Origin: Candidatus Melainabacteria bacterium
Lineage (GTDB): Bacteria > Cyanobacteriota > Vampirovibrionia > Obscuribacterales > Obscuribacteraceae
Length of the DNA: 64,000 nucleotides
Direction of reading: 5' to 3'
NCBI GenBank assembly: GCA_003963305.1
Contig: RXJR01000004.1
Span: forward strand, 308,562 to 372,561
Below, piece by piece: positions 52,674 through 61,300 of the stretch. A program made the position numbers and the translations under genes. Numbering within the stretch: position 1 is the stretch's first letter; every line of letters begins with the position of its first letter. The notes under the pieces are model-generated. The model had not been told where the DNA came from. It was given only the letters and a program-made list of their open reading frames with translations, and did no database searches.

Positions 52674-53828
52674 GTGCTTGACCGATCGGAACAAACCGAC
52701 AAGAACAACAGATTGGAAGTCAAAGCCAACATCAAGGTAATTGGTGTGGGCGGCGCAGGCTCCAATGCTACTAACAGAATGATCGCCGCAGGGTTGAATG
52801 GAGTTGAGTTCTGGTCTTGCAATACAGACGCTCAAGCCCTCGACCTGGCTGCAGCGAAAAATCGCTTGCAAATCGGAAGCAAGCTGACTCGGGGACTCGG
52901 AGCCGGTGGCAATCCCAGCGTCGGCACCAAAGCAGCAGAAGAAAGCCGCGAAGAGATAGCTGCAGCATTACAAGGTGCTGACATGGTCTTCATCGCAGCG
53001 GGCATGGGCGGTGGCACCGGCACTGGTGCGGCGCCAATCGTTGCTGAAGTTGCCAAAGAGCAAGGCGCTCTGACAGTTGGAGTCGTCTCCAGACCGTTCC
53101 TCTTTGAGGGCAAGCGTCGTAGCAATCAAGCAGACGCCGGCATCAACGAAATCAAATCACGAGTCGATACGCTCATCGTCATTCCAAACCAGCGTTTGCT
53201 GGAGGTTGTCGACCATCGCGCTTCGATGCAGGAAGCTTTCGTTGAAGCAGACAAAGTCTTGATGCAAGGTGTGCAGGGTATCTCAGACATCATCACCGTG
53301 CCTGGATTGATCAACGTCGACTTCGCCGACGTCAAAGCAGTTATGCAGACAGCAGGCTCCGCTTTGATGGGCGTGGGCCGAGCAACGGGCGAAGGCAGAG
53401 CAGTAGAAGCAGCTCGCAATGCCATCAACAGCCCATTGCTCGAAACCACCATCGATGGTGCGTCCGGTGTAATCTTCAGCGTCACTGGCGGACCAGACCT
53501 GACATTGCATGAAGTTCAGGAAGCAGCAAACGTAATCTACTCCGCAGTCTCTGACGATGCCAACATCATCTTCGGTGCTGTTCTCGACGACAGACTGCAC
53601 GGTGAAGTGTTGATCACGGTCATTGCCACAGGATTCGACATGGTTTCACAACAGCCACCCTATCCCACGCATGCCAGAACCACACCTCCTGTAGTGCGCC
53701 AGCAGATTCAGCCAGAGCGCCCACAGCCTGCACCTCAAGCAAACACAAACGGAAAGGATGAAATCAAAAAGATCGCCAGCGATCTTCTCGATATTCCTGA
53801 GTTTTTGAGAGCAAGAGGTCCTAAGTAG
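52674..53828 (+). CDS. ftsZ: Cell-division tubulin homologue FtsZ
   Basis: A 384-residue FtsZ that polymerises with GTP into the division ring. GVGGAGSN (24-31) and tubulin signature GGGTGTG (112-118) bind GTP; NVDFADV (214-220) carries the catalytic Asp216 and Asp219 of the T7 loop. The C-terminal linker is Pro/Gln-rich (about 325-360) and the conserved tail [13 protein letters not shown] binds partners such as FtsA or SepF. Translation begins at GTG 52674, with GAGG about 11 bases upstream. A clear terminator follows. There is no ftsA or ftsQ beside it; TPR genes precede it. Confidence 0.97.
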   Translation: MLDRSEQTDKNNRLEVKANIKVIGVGGAGSNATNRMIAAGLNGVEFWSCNTDAQALDLAAAKNRLQIGSKLTRGLGAGGNPSVGTKAAEESREEIAAALQGADMVFIAAGMGGGTGTGAAPIVAEVAKEQGALTVGVVSRPFLFEGKRRSNQADAGINEIKSRVDTLIVIPNQRLLEVVDHRASMQEAFVEADKVLMQGVQGISDIITVPGLINVDFADVKAVMQTAGSALMGVGRATGEGRAVEAARNAINSPLLETTIDGASGVIFSVTGGPDLTLHEVQEAANVIYSAVSDDANIIFGAVLDDRLHGEVLITVIATGFDMVSQQPPYPTHARTTPPVVRQQIQPERPQPAPQANTNGKDEIKKIASDLLDIPEFLRARGPK

Positions 53829-53850
53829 ACCGGACCGAAAAATCAATTTG

Positions 53851-53882
53851 ATGGCGCTGTAAGCAAATGCTGACAGCGCCAT
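53851..53882 (+). terminator. Rho-independent-type terminator after ftsZ
   Basis: A 10-bp perfect stem (53851-53860 with 53873-53882, ATGGCGCTGT/ACAGCGCCAT) is followed by a T-rich ATTATCTTTA. It lies 22 bases after the ftsZ stop. Confidence 0.75.
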
Positions 53883-54014
53883 TATCTTTAAGCAGCTTGC
53901 TCACAAGCTTACAGTCGGGGTATCTTAGGGTGCTGTAGCATTTGTGCCTGATGCGTCTGGGCCTTATCGCTGATTTGATGATTTACTGGTCCGGTAGTTT
54001 GCCTGAGGGAGTTT

Positions 54015-55115
54015 ATGACTGTCGATTCGACCCAACAGCTTGATATCGGCGTTCTGCCGCTCGTTCTCGAAGGCGATCGAGTGCTGCTCGTTGATCAGCG
54101 ACACTTGCCGTACAAGTTTGAGATGTTTGACGCTACTTCTTTAGATGACATGTGCTTTGCCATCACAGACATGGTCGTCAGAGGGGCCCCCTCTATAGGA
54201 GTGGCTGCTGCATTTGGACTGGCCATGGAGGCTATGCGGCTCTCAGCAAACCACTCCATCGACAAAAAGACATTTCTAAAGCACTTGAATGAAGCCAGGG
54301 TGCGTTTACAAGCGACGAGACCGACAGCGGTCAACTTACGCTGGGCCACAGAAAAACTCTATCTCGAAGTGGAGCGATACGGAAATACCAATCTCGACGC
54401 TGACGCTCGTGCCATGGCAGAAAGAGCGATGGACTGCGCCAGACGAATCTTAGACGAGCACATCGAAACCAATCGCATTCTCAGTGAATTCGGAGCGGAG
54501 CTGGTTCCCCGCGACGCCTCAATCATGACGCACTGCAACGCAGGGTCACTCGCCGCTTGCGGTTGGGGCACCGCTCTTGGTGTCATCCGCTCAGCCGCAC
54601 TGAAAGGGCTCAATCCTGCTGTCTATGTCGACGAAACCCGGCCACGCAATCAGGGCTCTAAACTGACTATCTGGGAACTTCATCAAGACAAAATTCCAGC
54701 CACCCTGGTTTGCGATTCTATGTCAGGTCATCTAATGGCAGACGGCAAAGTGCAGATGGTAGTAACTGGCGCCGATCGCATTGCCGCAAATGGCGATTCG
54801 GCCAATAAAATCGGCACCTATAATCTGGCCGTGGTGGCAAACTATCACAATGTACCTTTCTACATAGCAGCGCCAGTATCGACAATCGATCCTCACATTC
54901 AGACGGGCAAGAGTATCCCGATTGAAGAACGCCACGAATCAGAGATCACAAGCTTTGGAGGCGTACAAACAAGCATGGATGGCGTTAAGGTGTACAACCC
55001 GGCTTTCGACGTCACACCAGCCAAACTTATAGCCGGCATAATTACCGAATGTGGCGTACTGCGCCCTCCTTACGAAGAGTCGATTGCCAATGCTTTGCGA
55101 CAGAAGGAAAGTTAG
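54015..55115 (+). CDS. mtnA: S-methyl-5-thioribose-1-phosphate isomerase
   Basis: A 366-residue MtnA that converts methylthioribose-1-phosphate to methylthioribulose-1-phosphate in methionine salvage. Conserved blocks: VVRGAPSIGVAAAFG (about 54-68), catalytic Cys174 in THCNAGSLA, catalytic Asp254 in TGADRIAANGDSANKIGTY and NPAFDVTPAKLI. Length and C-terminus match the family. GAGGGAG lies 4 bases before the ATG. No other salvage gene is in the window. The fold is shared with eIF2B subunits, but the Cys/Asp pair supports MtnA. Confidence 0.96.
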   Translation: MTVDSTQQLDIGVLPLVLEGDRVLLVDQRHLPYKFEMFDATSLDDMCFAITDMVVRGAPSIGVAAAFGLAMEAMRLSANHSIDKKTFLKHLNEARVRLQATRPTAVNLRWATEKLYLEVERYGNTNLDADARAMAERAMDCARRILDEHIETNRILSEFGAELVPRDASIMTHCNAGSLAACGWGTALGVIRSAALKGLNPAVYVDETRPRNQGSKLTIWELHQDKIPATLVCDSMSGHLMADGKVQMVVTGADRIAANGDSANKIGTYNLAVVANYHNVPFYIAAPVSTIDPHIQTGKSIPIEERHESEITSFGGVQTSMDGVKVYNPAFDVTPAKLIAGIITECGVLRPPYEESIANALRQKES

Positions 55116-55174
55116 TCTGCATCGAAACCAACGATGCGTTAAACTGAAATTGTCTTCACCGGAAGGATCTGAAT

Positions 55175-55669
55175 ATGGGAAAACTTGAGCAGGGCAATCT
55201 GTTAGTGCTGGCGGCGGTCGTTATCGCTTCAGTGACAAGCAATATCTCAGCCATCGCAGCACCGGCACCAGCTGCGGCACCACTAAAAACAAAGACTGGT
55301 GCTGAAGTGACAAAAGATAAGGGCGGGTTGGTCTCGACCACGACTGAAAGTAAGACCCCGTCTTATAATCCTAAAGCGTTGCACCGACTGGACTTCAAAG
55401 TTACCGGTAAGAGTTGCGCGGTTTGTTTGCTTGGCATACAGAAGCGCATCAGCAGTGTGCCGGGTTCAATCAAAGCAGCCGTGCAACTGCAGGCTCCATA
55501 CGCTGCAGTAGTACTCTACGATGCCAGCAAAACCAACCAGAAAGCGCTGTTGGACAAAGCCCAGGAAACAGTTCCAGAAGTCAAATTTGTCTCAATCGAA
55601 GACACTGCAATTGCGAAAGTGCCAACGGTTCTCGTGCCGAAAATAGGCGATGAAGTGCTAGATCATTAG
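55175..55669 (+). CDS. Exported heavy-metal-associated (HMA/MerP-like) domain protein
   Basis: A 164-residue protein with a signal peptide or anchor (residues 8-29, NLLVLAAVVIASVTSNISAIA). A Pro/Ala/Lys linker leads to an HMA-type ferredoxin-like domain at about 70-145: DFKVTGKSCAVCLLGIQKRISSVPG with metal-binding Cys81 and Cys84, AAVVLYDASKTNQKALLDKAQE. Such domains bind copper, mercury or other soft metals, and MerP delivers metal to a membrane transporter. No transporter is next to it. GGAAGG lies 8 bases before the ATG. It follows mtnA on the same strand with a 59-base gap. Confidence 0.8.
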   Translation: MGKLEQGNLLVLAAVVIASVTSNISAIAAPAPAAAPLKTKTGAEVTKDKGGLVSTTTESKTPSYNPKALHRLDFKVTGKSCAVCLLGIQKRISSVPGSIKAAVQLQAPYAAVVLYDASKTNQKALLDKAQETVPEVKFVSIEDTAIAKVPTVLVPKIGDEVLDH

Positions 55670-55754
55670 TTGGAAGCACAGGCCGGGTCAGGATTTACAT
55701 ACTGCGTAAAACGACCAGCTCAAGTGGCAGGCATCTTCGTCTAACTTTTTTTGC

Positions 55755-56183
55755 CTAAGGCAATTCACCAACGATTGGTTCGGTTGCAATGGCGTTGAAA
55801 GCGACTTGTGAATTTCCTACCAGCGGCACGGGCACAGGCAGTGTACAAGTGATTGTGGTTTTACACGTAACCATGCCTGCTGAAAGATAGGTAGGAGCAC
55901 CGCTCGGGTCAAAGGGTGCCTTCTTCAGCAAATTGGAATCATGCTGATTCATGTATACGCCTTTGGCCGCATTGACAGCTTTCACATCCCCCTGTGGATA
56001 CTCGGCGGCAGCGCGGGCACAAGCTTTCGCCAGTTTGTCGTTCTCCGTTTGCACAACGACCATAGCTGCCACATCCACTAGAAAGAGTACGATTGGTATA
56101 AGGAGAATGAGACCTGCAGCAGTCTCCACGATGCTGCTACCTTTCTGTTTTCGTTCTTGACCCAGTCGTCCTTGAACCAACAT
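55755..56183 (-). CDS. TadE-like pseudopilin, second of pair
   Basis: A 142-residue protein with a short basic leader (ERKQKGSSIVETAAG) ahead of a hydrophobic helix (about 18-40, LILLIPIVLFLVDVAAMVVVQ). The Gly-x-x-x-x-Glu pattern is the prepilin cleavage and pseudopilin signature of TadE/TadF. The mature part is small, with one C-x(6)-C pair (TCKTTITCTLP). AGGG lies about 9 bases before the ATG. It overlaps none, 29 bases after the gene at 56213 on the same strand. It should be a minor surface or pilus component. Confidence 0.82.
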   Translation of the reverse strand: MLVQGRLGQERKQKGSSIVETAAGLILLIPIVLFLVDVAAMVVVQTENDKLAKACARAAAEYPQGDVKAVNAAKGVYMNQHDSNLLKKAPFDPSGAPTYLSAGMVTCKTTITCTLPVPVPLVGNSQVAFNAIATEPIVGELP

Positions 56184-56212
56184 CTACGTTATCCCTCTTT
56201 CGCTTCTAAAAT

Positions 56213-56665
56213 CTATTTGATGCCTTTCTCTTCTTGCGGTCGCTCCGCTGAATAGGCAAAATTCACTGGTTGATTCATACCCTGTATCTTCATAAAAAAT
56301 GGAATCGGTAGAAACGGTTGAACAGTAACTACGGTTGAAACCGTGCATGAAATCGGGTTGCCGTTTGCGTCGTTAGTAAATGTGGGCGAATTGACTACAG
56401 CGCTTTTGCCGGCACCGATGAACTTGGCCAGACCGGTGGCAGCCCAAGCTGTAGTCGCTGAGTCAGCAGCCGCAGTCGCATTGCTAGGCTCGCGACAGGC
56501 GACTTCCCGAACGACGAGGTGATTGCAATACCAACCAGCCGCATAAGCCAAACTCAAATAGAGCAAGTCCAACATCGGAATGAGAATGACGATGAAAATA
56601 ACAACTAAAGCAGGAGCTAATTCGACGGTACCAGAACCGCCCTTTTTGTTCCGATAAAACTTCAT
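56213..56665 (-). CDS. TadE-like pseudopilin, first of pair
   Basis: A 150-residue protein from ATG 56665 (GGAG 5 bases upstream; an earlier GTG overlaps that site). It has the same plan: basic leader with KKGGSGTVELAPALVV, membrane helix (about 16-40, IFIVILIPMLDLLYLSLAYA), then a small outside domain with Cys residues. The Gly-Ser-Gly-Thr-Val-Glu start is a prepilin-like site. It is co-transcribed with the gene at 55755 and divergent from the TPR gene at 56954. With the Tad-like protein at 35963 these suggest a Tad-type system split over the chromosome. Confidence 0.82.
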   Translation of the reverse strand: MKFYRNKKGGSGTVELAPALVVIFIVILIPMLDLLYLSLAYAAGWYCNHLVVREVACREPSNATAAADSATTAWAATGLAKFIGAGKSAVVNSPTFTNDANGNPISCTVSTVVTVQPFLPIPFFMKIQGMNQPVNFAYSAERPQEEKGIK

Positions 56666-56918
56666 GTGCACTCCATCGAATTGAGACCTTCGACAAACAG
56701 GTTACCGGTTTGTGAACCACAACCTCAAGAGCCGTAAGACGCAGGGGTCTGTGAAGAAATCTAAAGGTAATCTCATTATACCCACGCCCTAGTGGGTTAA
56801 GCGCCACCTCTGTCATGGATTGCAAATTTCACCCGGGTAAACCAAGTTTGCAAGGGGCTAGAATTGAAGAGATAAAGCTACTGCGGCACACGAGCATTTC
56901 CCGCCTTTGTTAAGCTAT

Positions 56919-56924
56919 TATAAT
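56919..56924 (+). promoter_or_regulatory. TATAAT candidate -10 for the TPR gene at 56954
   Basis: A perfect TATAAT lies 30 bases before the TTG start. No convincing -35 was found at the proper spacing. Confidence 0.35.
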
Positions 56925-56953
56925 TTTTCTCCTACAACAAGAGCAGGACTGAA

Positions 56954-58225
56954 TTGAAACAACATCATCGTTCCATTCGTTTAGCGATTTTATTGTTGGC
57001 AACAACTTTGTCGACAGCAGTATATCCAGCATATAGTCAGTCCATCAGTAATCAAGATAGAGAAGTTCTCAACAAGGTTCTCAAAGACAACGAAGCTAAA
57101 CGTCCTCCTGAAGCAGTTGTGGCTCAGGTGCAGGCAATTGTCGACAAATATCCGAAAGATTACTTTGCCCGCCTGGTCATGGGGAACACGTTAGATCGAG
57201 TCGGGATGCCGATGCAGGCGATTGAACAATATCAATTGGCCGTCCAGTATGGTCCCGATAGTCCAAAGGCAGTAATTGAGCTCGTTAAAGCCGAAATCGG
57301 TGTGGGGCAGAAAGAAGCCGCAATGAGGCTTTTGAAAGAAGCTGATAAGCGTTTTCCAAACGACCGCGAAATCACTTTCTGGATGGGTAACTACTATCTG
57401 TCTAAGGGTGACGTAAAACAGGCAGAGCAAAAGTTCAATCAAGTAATGAAGTCAGGCCCGGCTTTTTTTGGAATGGGCACAGCTCAGGCTGAAGTTCAAC
57501 TGAGAGAAGGAAGAGCGGGACTGGCTTCCATCCTCGTCGACAACGATTTAGCCAGAAACCCTGAGTATCCTCTGGGCAATGCCATTAAGGGACAAGCTCT
57601 TTTCACAATGCGCAAGTTCAATCAAGCCTTGCCTTTTCTTCGAAACGCCTATATCGCGTTTCCAATGCAGCCAGATTATGCAAGAAAATTTGCTCAGTCT
57701 TGCCTCGCCACCAACGATTTGAAGATGGCACTGGAACCAGCACTGGTGGCACTGGCGCTCTCCAGTCGCAACGGTGAACCTGATCGCGAGACGCAGTGGC
57801 TCGTGGCCACTGCGATCTCGCAATTGCCGCGTGAGTATGTTCAAGAGACAGCGACGAAGACCTTAGAAAAGCTTGATAGACAAGTGAACAACACTCGTTG
57901 GCATTTCACGCTGGGCGAGATGTTCGATTTTTACGGCTATCATGACCTGGCCACTCGAGAATTTTTTCGAGCCTATCGAGCAGACCCGACTCAGTACTTA
58001 GCCGCCTATCGTCTGGCAAACAACCTGGAGTTGTATTTCCAACAGTATGACGAAGCCGTCAAATTTCTCAGTCAGGCGCATGCCTTGAATCCGGGCAATA
58101 GCGACATCGCCGATCGCCTGGAGCGTCTGCAGAATCGTCTTGCCAATCGCAAGTCGGACCTTGCCTGGCAGCTCAAGGATTTCCTGCGCAAGCAACCATC
58201 GCCTCTTACGACCGCACCGCTCTAA
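56954..58225 (+). CDS. Exported TPR protein, paralogue of the protein at 38600
   Basis: A 423-residue protein that starts at TTG 56954 (AGGA 6 bases upstream). A signal peptide (residues 8-27, IRLAILLLATTLSTAVYPAYS) precedes TPR units such as PDSPKAVIELVKAEIGVGQKEAAMRLLKEADKRFP and GNYYLSKGDVKQAEQKFNQVMK. It closes with SDLAWQLKDFLRK, a near copy of the end of the 38600 protein, and the length matches (423 against 417). It lies beside two TadE-like genes and could be the TadD-like partner at this locus. The Rieske gene starts 35 bases later on the same strand. Confidence 0.87.
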   Translation: MKQHHRSIRLAILLLATTLSTAVYPAYSQSISNQDREVLNKVLKDNEAKRPPEAVVAQVQAIVDKYPKDYFARLVMGNTLDRVGMPMQAIEQYQLAVQYGPDSPKAVIELVKAEIGVGQKEAAMRLLKEADKRFPNDREITFWMGNYYLSKGDVKQAEQKFNQVMKSGPAFFGMGTAQAEVQLREGRAGLASILVDNDLARNPEYPLGNAIKGQALFTMRKFNQALPFLRNAYIAFPMQPDYARKFAQSCLATNDLKMALEPALVALALSSRNGEPDRETQWLVATAISQLPREYVQETATKTLEKLDRQVNNTRWHFTLGEMFDFYGYHDLATREFFRAYRADPTQYLAAYRLANNLELYFQQYDEAVKFLSQAHALNPGNSDIADRLERLQNRLANRKSDLAWQLKDFLRKQPSPLTTAPL

Positions 58226-58260
58226 AACATCATCAGTCGTACACATCGAGTGCCTGCAGT

Positions 58261-59352
58261 TTGCCTGAACAAAACGATATCCGCAACGCTTATACAATTT
58301 CGGCTGACTTCTACCGAAATGAAAAATTGTTGTCGCTTGTAAAAGAGAACATATTCGCTCGCAGCTGGCAGTTCGTCACCGACACCGCTCGACTGAAAGC
58401 GCCTGGTCATGCGGTTCCCCTTACAATGCTGGAGGGATTTCTAAACGAACCGGTTTTACTCACACGTGACAGCGGCGATCAACTGCATTGCCTCTCAAAT
58501 GTATGCACTCACCGGGGCAACATGCTAACAGAAGGAGAGTGCCACACCACATCGTTGCGCTGCAGGTATCACGGACGTCGATTCAACCTCGATGGCAAGA
58601 TAACCTCCGCTCCCGGCTTTGAGGATGCCATCGACTTTCCGGCAGAGTCGGACAACCTGACGGCGGTGCCTTTTGCTCTCTGGAAAACCATGCTATTCGT
58701 CAACGCTTCCGTGACACAACCGCTGTTCACCCTGGCTGAACTGGTGGCAGATATGGATAAGCGACTGGGCTGGTTACCGCTGGAAAAGTTTCTCTTTGAT
58801 TCGACGGGCGCCCGTGAATATCTTGTAAAAGCCAATTGGGCTCTCTACTGCGAGAATTATCTGGAAGGTATGCATATTCCCTATGTGCACCCCGATCTTG
58901 CCACCGCACTCGATATCAAAGATTACCGCTCTGAAATTTACGAATACTCCAATCTACAAATTGGTATCGCATCCAGTGCCCAGGAATGTTTTGATCTGCC
59001 CCGCTCCTCACCAGACTTTGGACAGCGCATTGGCGGCTACTATTACTGGCTTTTCCCCAATATGATGTTCAACTTTTATCCCTGGGGCTTGTCGATTAAC
59101 ATAGTACAACCACTCGGTCAAGAATTGACTAAAGTTGTCTTCTTGCCTTATGTCCTGGACGAATCAAAACGAGCGCTGGGAGCAGGCGCTGCTCTTGACC
59201 GAGTAGAAAGAGAAGACGAAGAAATCGTCGAACGCGTCCAGCAGGGCGTTAAATCCAGATTTTATAAACGCGGGCGCTACGCGCCTCGATGGGAAAAGGG
59301 AGTCAAGCATTTCCACGATCTCTTGAAACGCTTTGTTCCGGAAATAGATTAA
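58261..59352 (+). CDS. Rieske non-heme iron oxygenase, alpha-subunit type
   Basis: A 363-residue oxygenase. The Rieske centre is CTHRGN (C82, H84) and CRYHGRRF (C101, H104). The mononuclear iron site is ENYLEGMHIPYVHPD (198-212) with H205 and H210; the electron-bridging residue is Glu202 where many family members have Asp. Similar Glu use is reported for carnitine monooxygenase CntA. C-terminal DREDEEIVERVQQG is typical of the group. It hydroxylates or demethylates an aromatic or quaternary-amine substrate using a reductase that is not encoded nearby. Start is TTG 58261 with a weak ribosome site. Close to the TPR gene. Confidence 0.92.
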   Translation: MPEQNDIRNAYTISADFYRNEKLLSLVKENIFARSWQFVTDTARLKAPGHAVPLTMLEGFLNEPVLLTRDSGDQLHCLSNVCTHRGNMLTEGECHTTSLRCRYHGRRFNLDGKITSAPGFEDAIDFPAESDNLTAVPFALWKTMLFVNASVTQPLFTLAELVADMDKRLGWLPLEKFLFDSTGAREYLVKANWALYCENYLEGMHIPYVHPDLATALDIKDYRSEIYEYSNLQIGIASSAQECFDLPRSSPDFGQRIGGYYYWLFPNMMFNFYPWGLSINIVQPLGQELTKVVFLPYVLDESKRALGAGAALDRVEREDEEIVERVQQGVKSRFYKRGRYAPRWEKGVKHFHDLLKRFVPEID

Positions 59353-59422
59353 CGAAAGACCGCACTCGCAAGGAGCACGGTCACAAAATCGCTGAACTTC
59401 TATCAGACCCGGGGTCAGAAAA

Positions 59423-59887
59423 CTAAGCCTGGGTCTGAATAGCGTTGTACTCGGCCGTATGCAGCACCATATCCTTAAGAGATTGGTTGATTTTGCCTAA
59501 CTCTTTTGGATTGGCATGATCTTTCAACTGAGCATAAAAAGATTTGGAAAAGGCAATGTGCTCTTCAATCACTCTTAAAAGATTGGACAAATACTCCTCG
59601 TAAGCAGGCTCGTCGACGTGCACCATGACAAGTTGACCAATTTCCTCTTCAACTCTGGCGCGATCTACCTGAGCACTTTGCATGAGGGGAACCAGGTCGG
59701 ACGTCTTAGTGAGATTGTTCAAGAGAATATGCTCTTGCTTCTTCAAATGCCCCATAATGGCGTCACAGACGACCTTTACAGAATCGAATACTCTTTCCCG
59801 CGACCAGGTGTCGTAGTTGTCAGTCAGTTCGATCAACTTCTCTTCGATATCGTTATGCTCTGCGGTCAAATATTCAAAAATGTCCAT
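59423..59887 (-). CDS. Hemerythrin-like HHE-domain protein
   Basis: A 154-residue four-helix protein of the hemerythrin HHE type: FEYLTAEHNDIEEKLIEL, IMGHLKKQEHILL and EEHIAFSKSFYAQL contain the His and Glu residues for a di-iron centre. Such proteins bind oxygen or nitric oxide, or store and sense iron. No membrane segment or extra domain. AGAGG lies 8 bases before the ATG. It converges with the Rieske gene; an imperfect inverted repeat at 59358-59382 may terminate that gene. Confidence 0.87.
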   Translation of the reverse strand: MDIFEYLTAEHNDIEEKLIELTDNYDTWSRERVFDSVKVVCDAIMGHLKKQEHILLNNLTKTSDLVPLMQSAQVDRARVEEEIGQLVMVHVDEPAYEEYLSNLLRVIEEHIAFSKSFYAQLKDHANPKELGKINQSLKDMVLHTAEYNAIQTQA

Positions 59888-60121
59888 ACTGCGAACCTCT
59901 TAACTAACTGCGACCAAAATCAACTGTTGCGTTGGAAGGGACGCAACTGGGCGCCACTAAGTTTCAATATTTCCGCTCAGCAATTAATTGAGAAACTTGT
60001 CAACTACAGAAAGCGGGAACTGCTTTGGGCTTAAGCCGTCATGGCAGACATTATTAGTGGAGTGATCTATATGAAAATCAGCTCCACGCTTTACAATCAG
60101 CGAGTATTCAATTGAATTTGT

Positions 60122-61300
60122 ATGAGATCCGAAAAGATCAAACTAGCTCTTATTAGCTGCGGCCTCGGCAACGTCAACCGAGGATTTGAAGTCTCCACCG
60201 CCCGTCTGTACAAGACGCTCCATGAGAAGAGCGACTTCGATGTGCGACTGTACAGTGGCGGCAAGCACGAAGGCGCGAAATTCGTCTGGAATATTCCGCG
60301 CGACGAAGTGCAGAAAGGATTGGCGCTAATCAGCCACATAAACGATCGCCGCTTCTGGGAATTCGCCTATGGTGTCGAGCAGATTTCTTTCGCGCTCTCT
60401 CTTTTGCCTGAACTTTTCAGTTTCAAGCCAGATGTTGTCTGGACCAAAGAAGTGCCGTTTGGATATTTCCTGGACGCTTACAGAAAATCGTTCGGCTTCA
60501 AGTACAAAGTCATATTCGCAAACGGCGGAGCATTCAACCCGCCCACTTACAAAGACTTCGACTACATCCAGCATCTACAGCCGGAATCATACGCTGATGC
60601 CATCAAATATGGTTTGCCGTCAGAGAAGAATCTGACTCTGACTAACTTTTTGTATTTCCAGAAATCGGAGCAGTCGCGCCAGCACCTGCGATCCCAATTT
60701 GGCTATACGGACAGCGACTGGGTGGTCATCTGTGTCGCCGCCTGGAATCGCTACCATAAGCGAATCGATTACCTGATTGAGGAAGTCGCTCAATTACCCG
60801 ACAAGAACGTGAAGCTCATGCTCTGCGGTCACCCGGAGCCAGACATAAGTTATCTGCGCAAACTGGCGGAAGAGAAACTGCCGGGGCGTGTGCAGTGGCT
60901 GACTTTGCCTGAAGCAAAAGTGCATGAGGCGTTGCAAGCAGCGGACTGCTTTGTCTTGCCCAGCCTGCAAGAGGGTCTCGGAAATGCCATGGCTGAAGCT
61001 GCACTGGCTGAGATACCGGTTGTAGCTCACAGTCATGCAGCCAGCCGTTTTGTTCTCGGCGATCCCAAATATACGACAGACCTGTCGCAAAACGGTTCAC
61101 TGGCAGCCCGGTTGCAATCCGTCAAAGATTCTCCGCCAAACAATGATGAGCTGAAGAAGCTAGCCAGAGCGGTGCACAATCTCTTCAGCGTCGAGGCGCT
61201 TCTGCCTCGCTTCTGCGATATGGTGCGGACCGTAAATGGTGCTCCACCTGCAAACGGCTCGCACCGACTCGGAAATTATGATCTTAGAGCAGAAAACTGA
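60122..61300 (+). CDS. Glycosyltransferase family 4-type protein
   Basis: A 392-residue glycosyltransferase with two Rossmann-like halves. The N-terminal GLGNVNRGFEVSTARLYKTL is the acceptor-side loop. The C-terminal half carries AAWNRYHKRIDYLIEEVAQL, LPEAKVHEALQAADCFVLPSLQEGLGNAMAEAALAEIPVVAHSH, the donor-binding E-x7-E region of the GT-B/GT4 group. It transfers a sugar from a nucleotide donor to an unknown acceptor, possibly an envelope glycan. No ribosome site is clear before the ATG. Its end overlaps the start of the MFS gene by 23 bases, so they are likely coupled. Confidence 0.9.
   Translation: MRSEKIKLALISCGLGNVNRGFEVSTARLYKTLHEKSDFDVRLYSGGKHEGAKFVWNIPRDEVQKGLALISHINDRRFWEFAYGVEQISFALSLLPELFSFKPDVVWTKEVPFGYFLDAYRKSFGFKYKVIFANGGAFNPPTYKDFDYIQHLQPESYADAIKYGLPSEKNLTLTNFLYFQKSEQSRQHLRSQFGYTDSDWVVICVAAWNRYHKRIDYLIEEVAQLPDKNVKLMLCGHPEPDISYLRKLAEEKLPGRVQWLTLPEAKVHEALQAADCFVLPSLQEGLGNAMAEAALAEIPVVAHSHAASRFVLGDPKYTTDLSQNGSLAARLQSVKDSPPNNDELKKLARAVHNLFSVEALLPRFCDMVRTVNGAPPANGSHRLGNYDLRAEN

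Noticed and set aside
59403-59438. Inverted repeat TCAGACCC/GGGTCTGA as terminator
   Set aside because: Its right arm lies inside the hemerythrin coding sequence and the loop is 20 bases, so chance similarity is likely.
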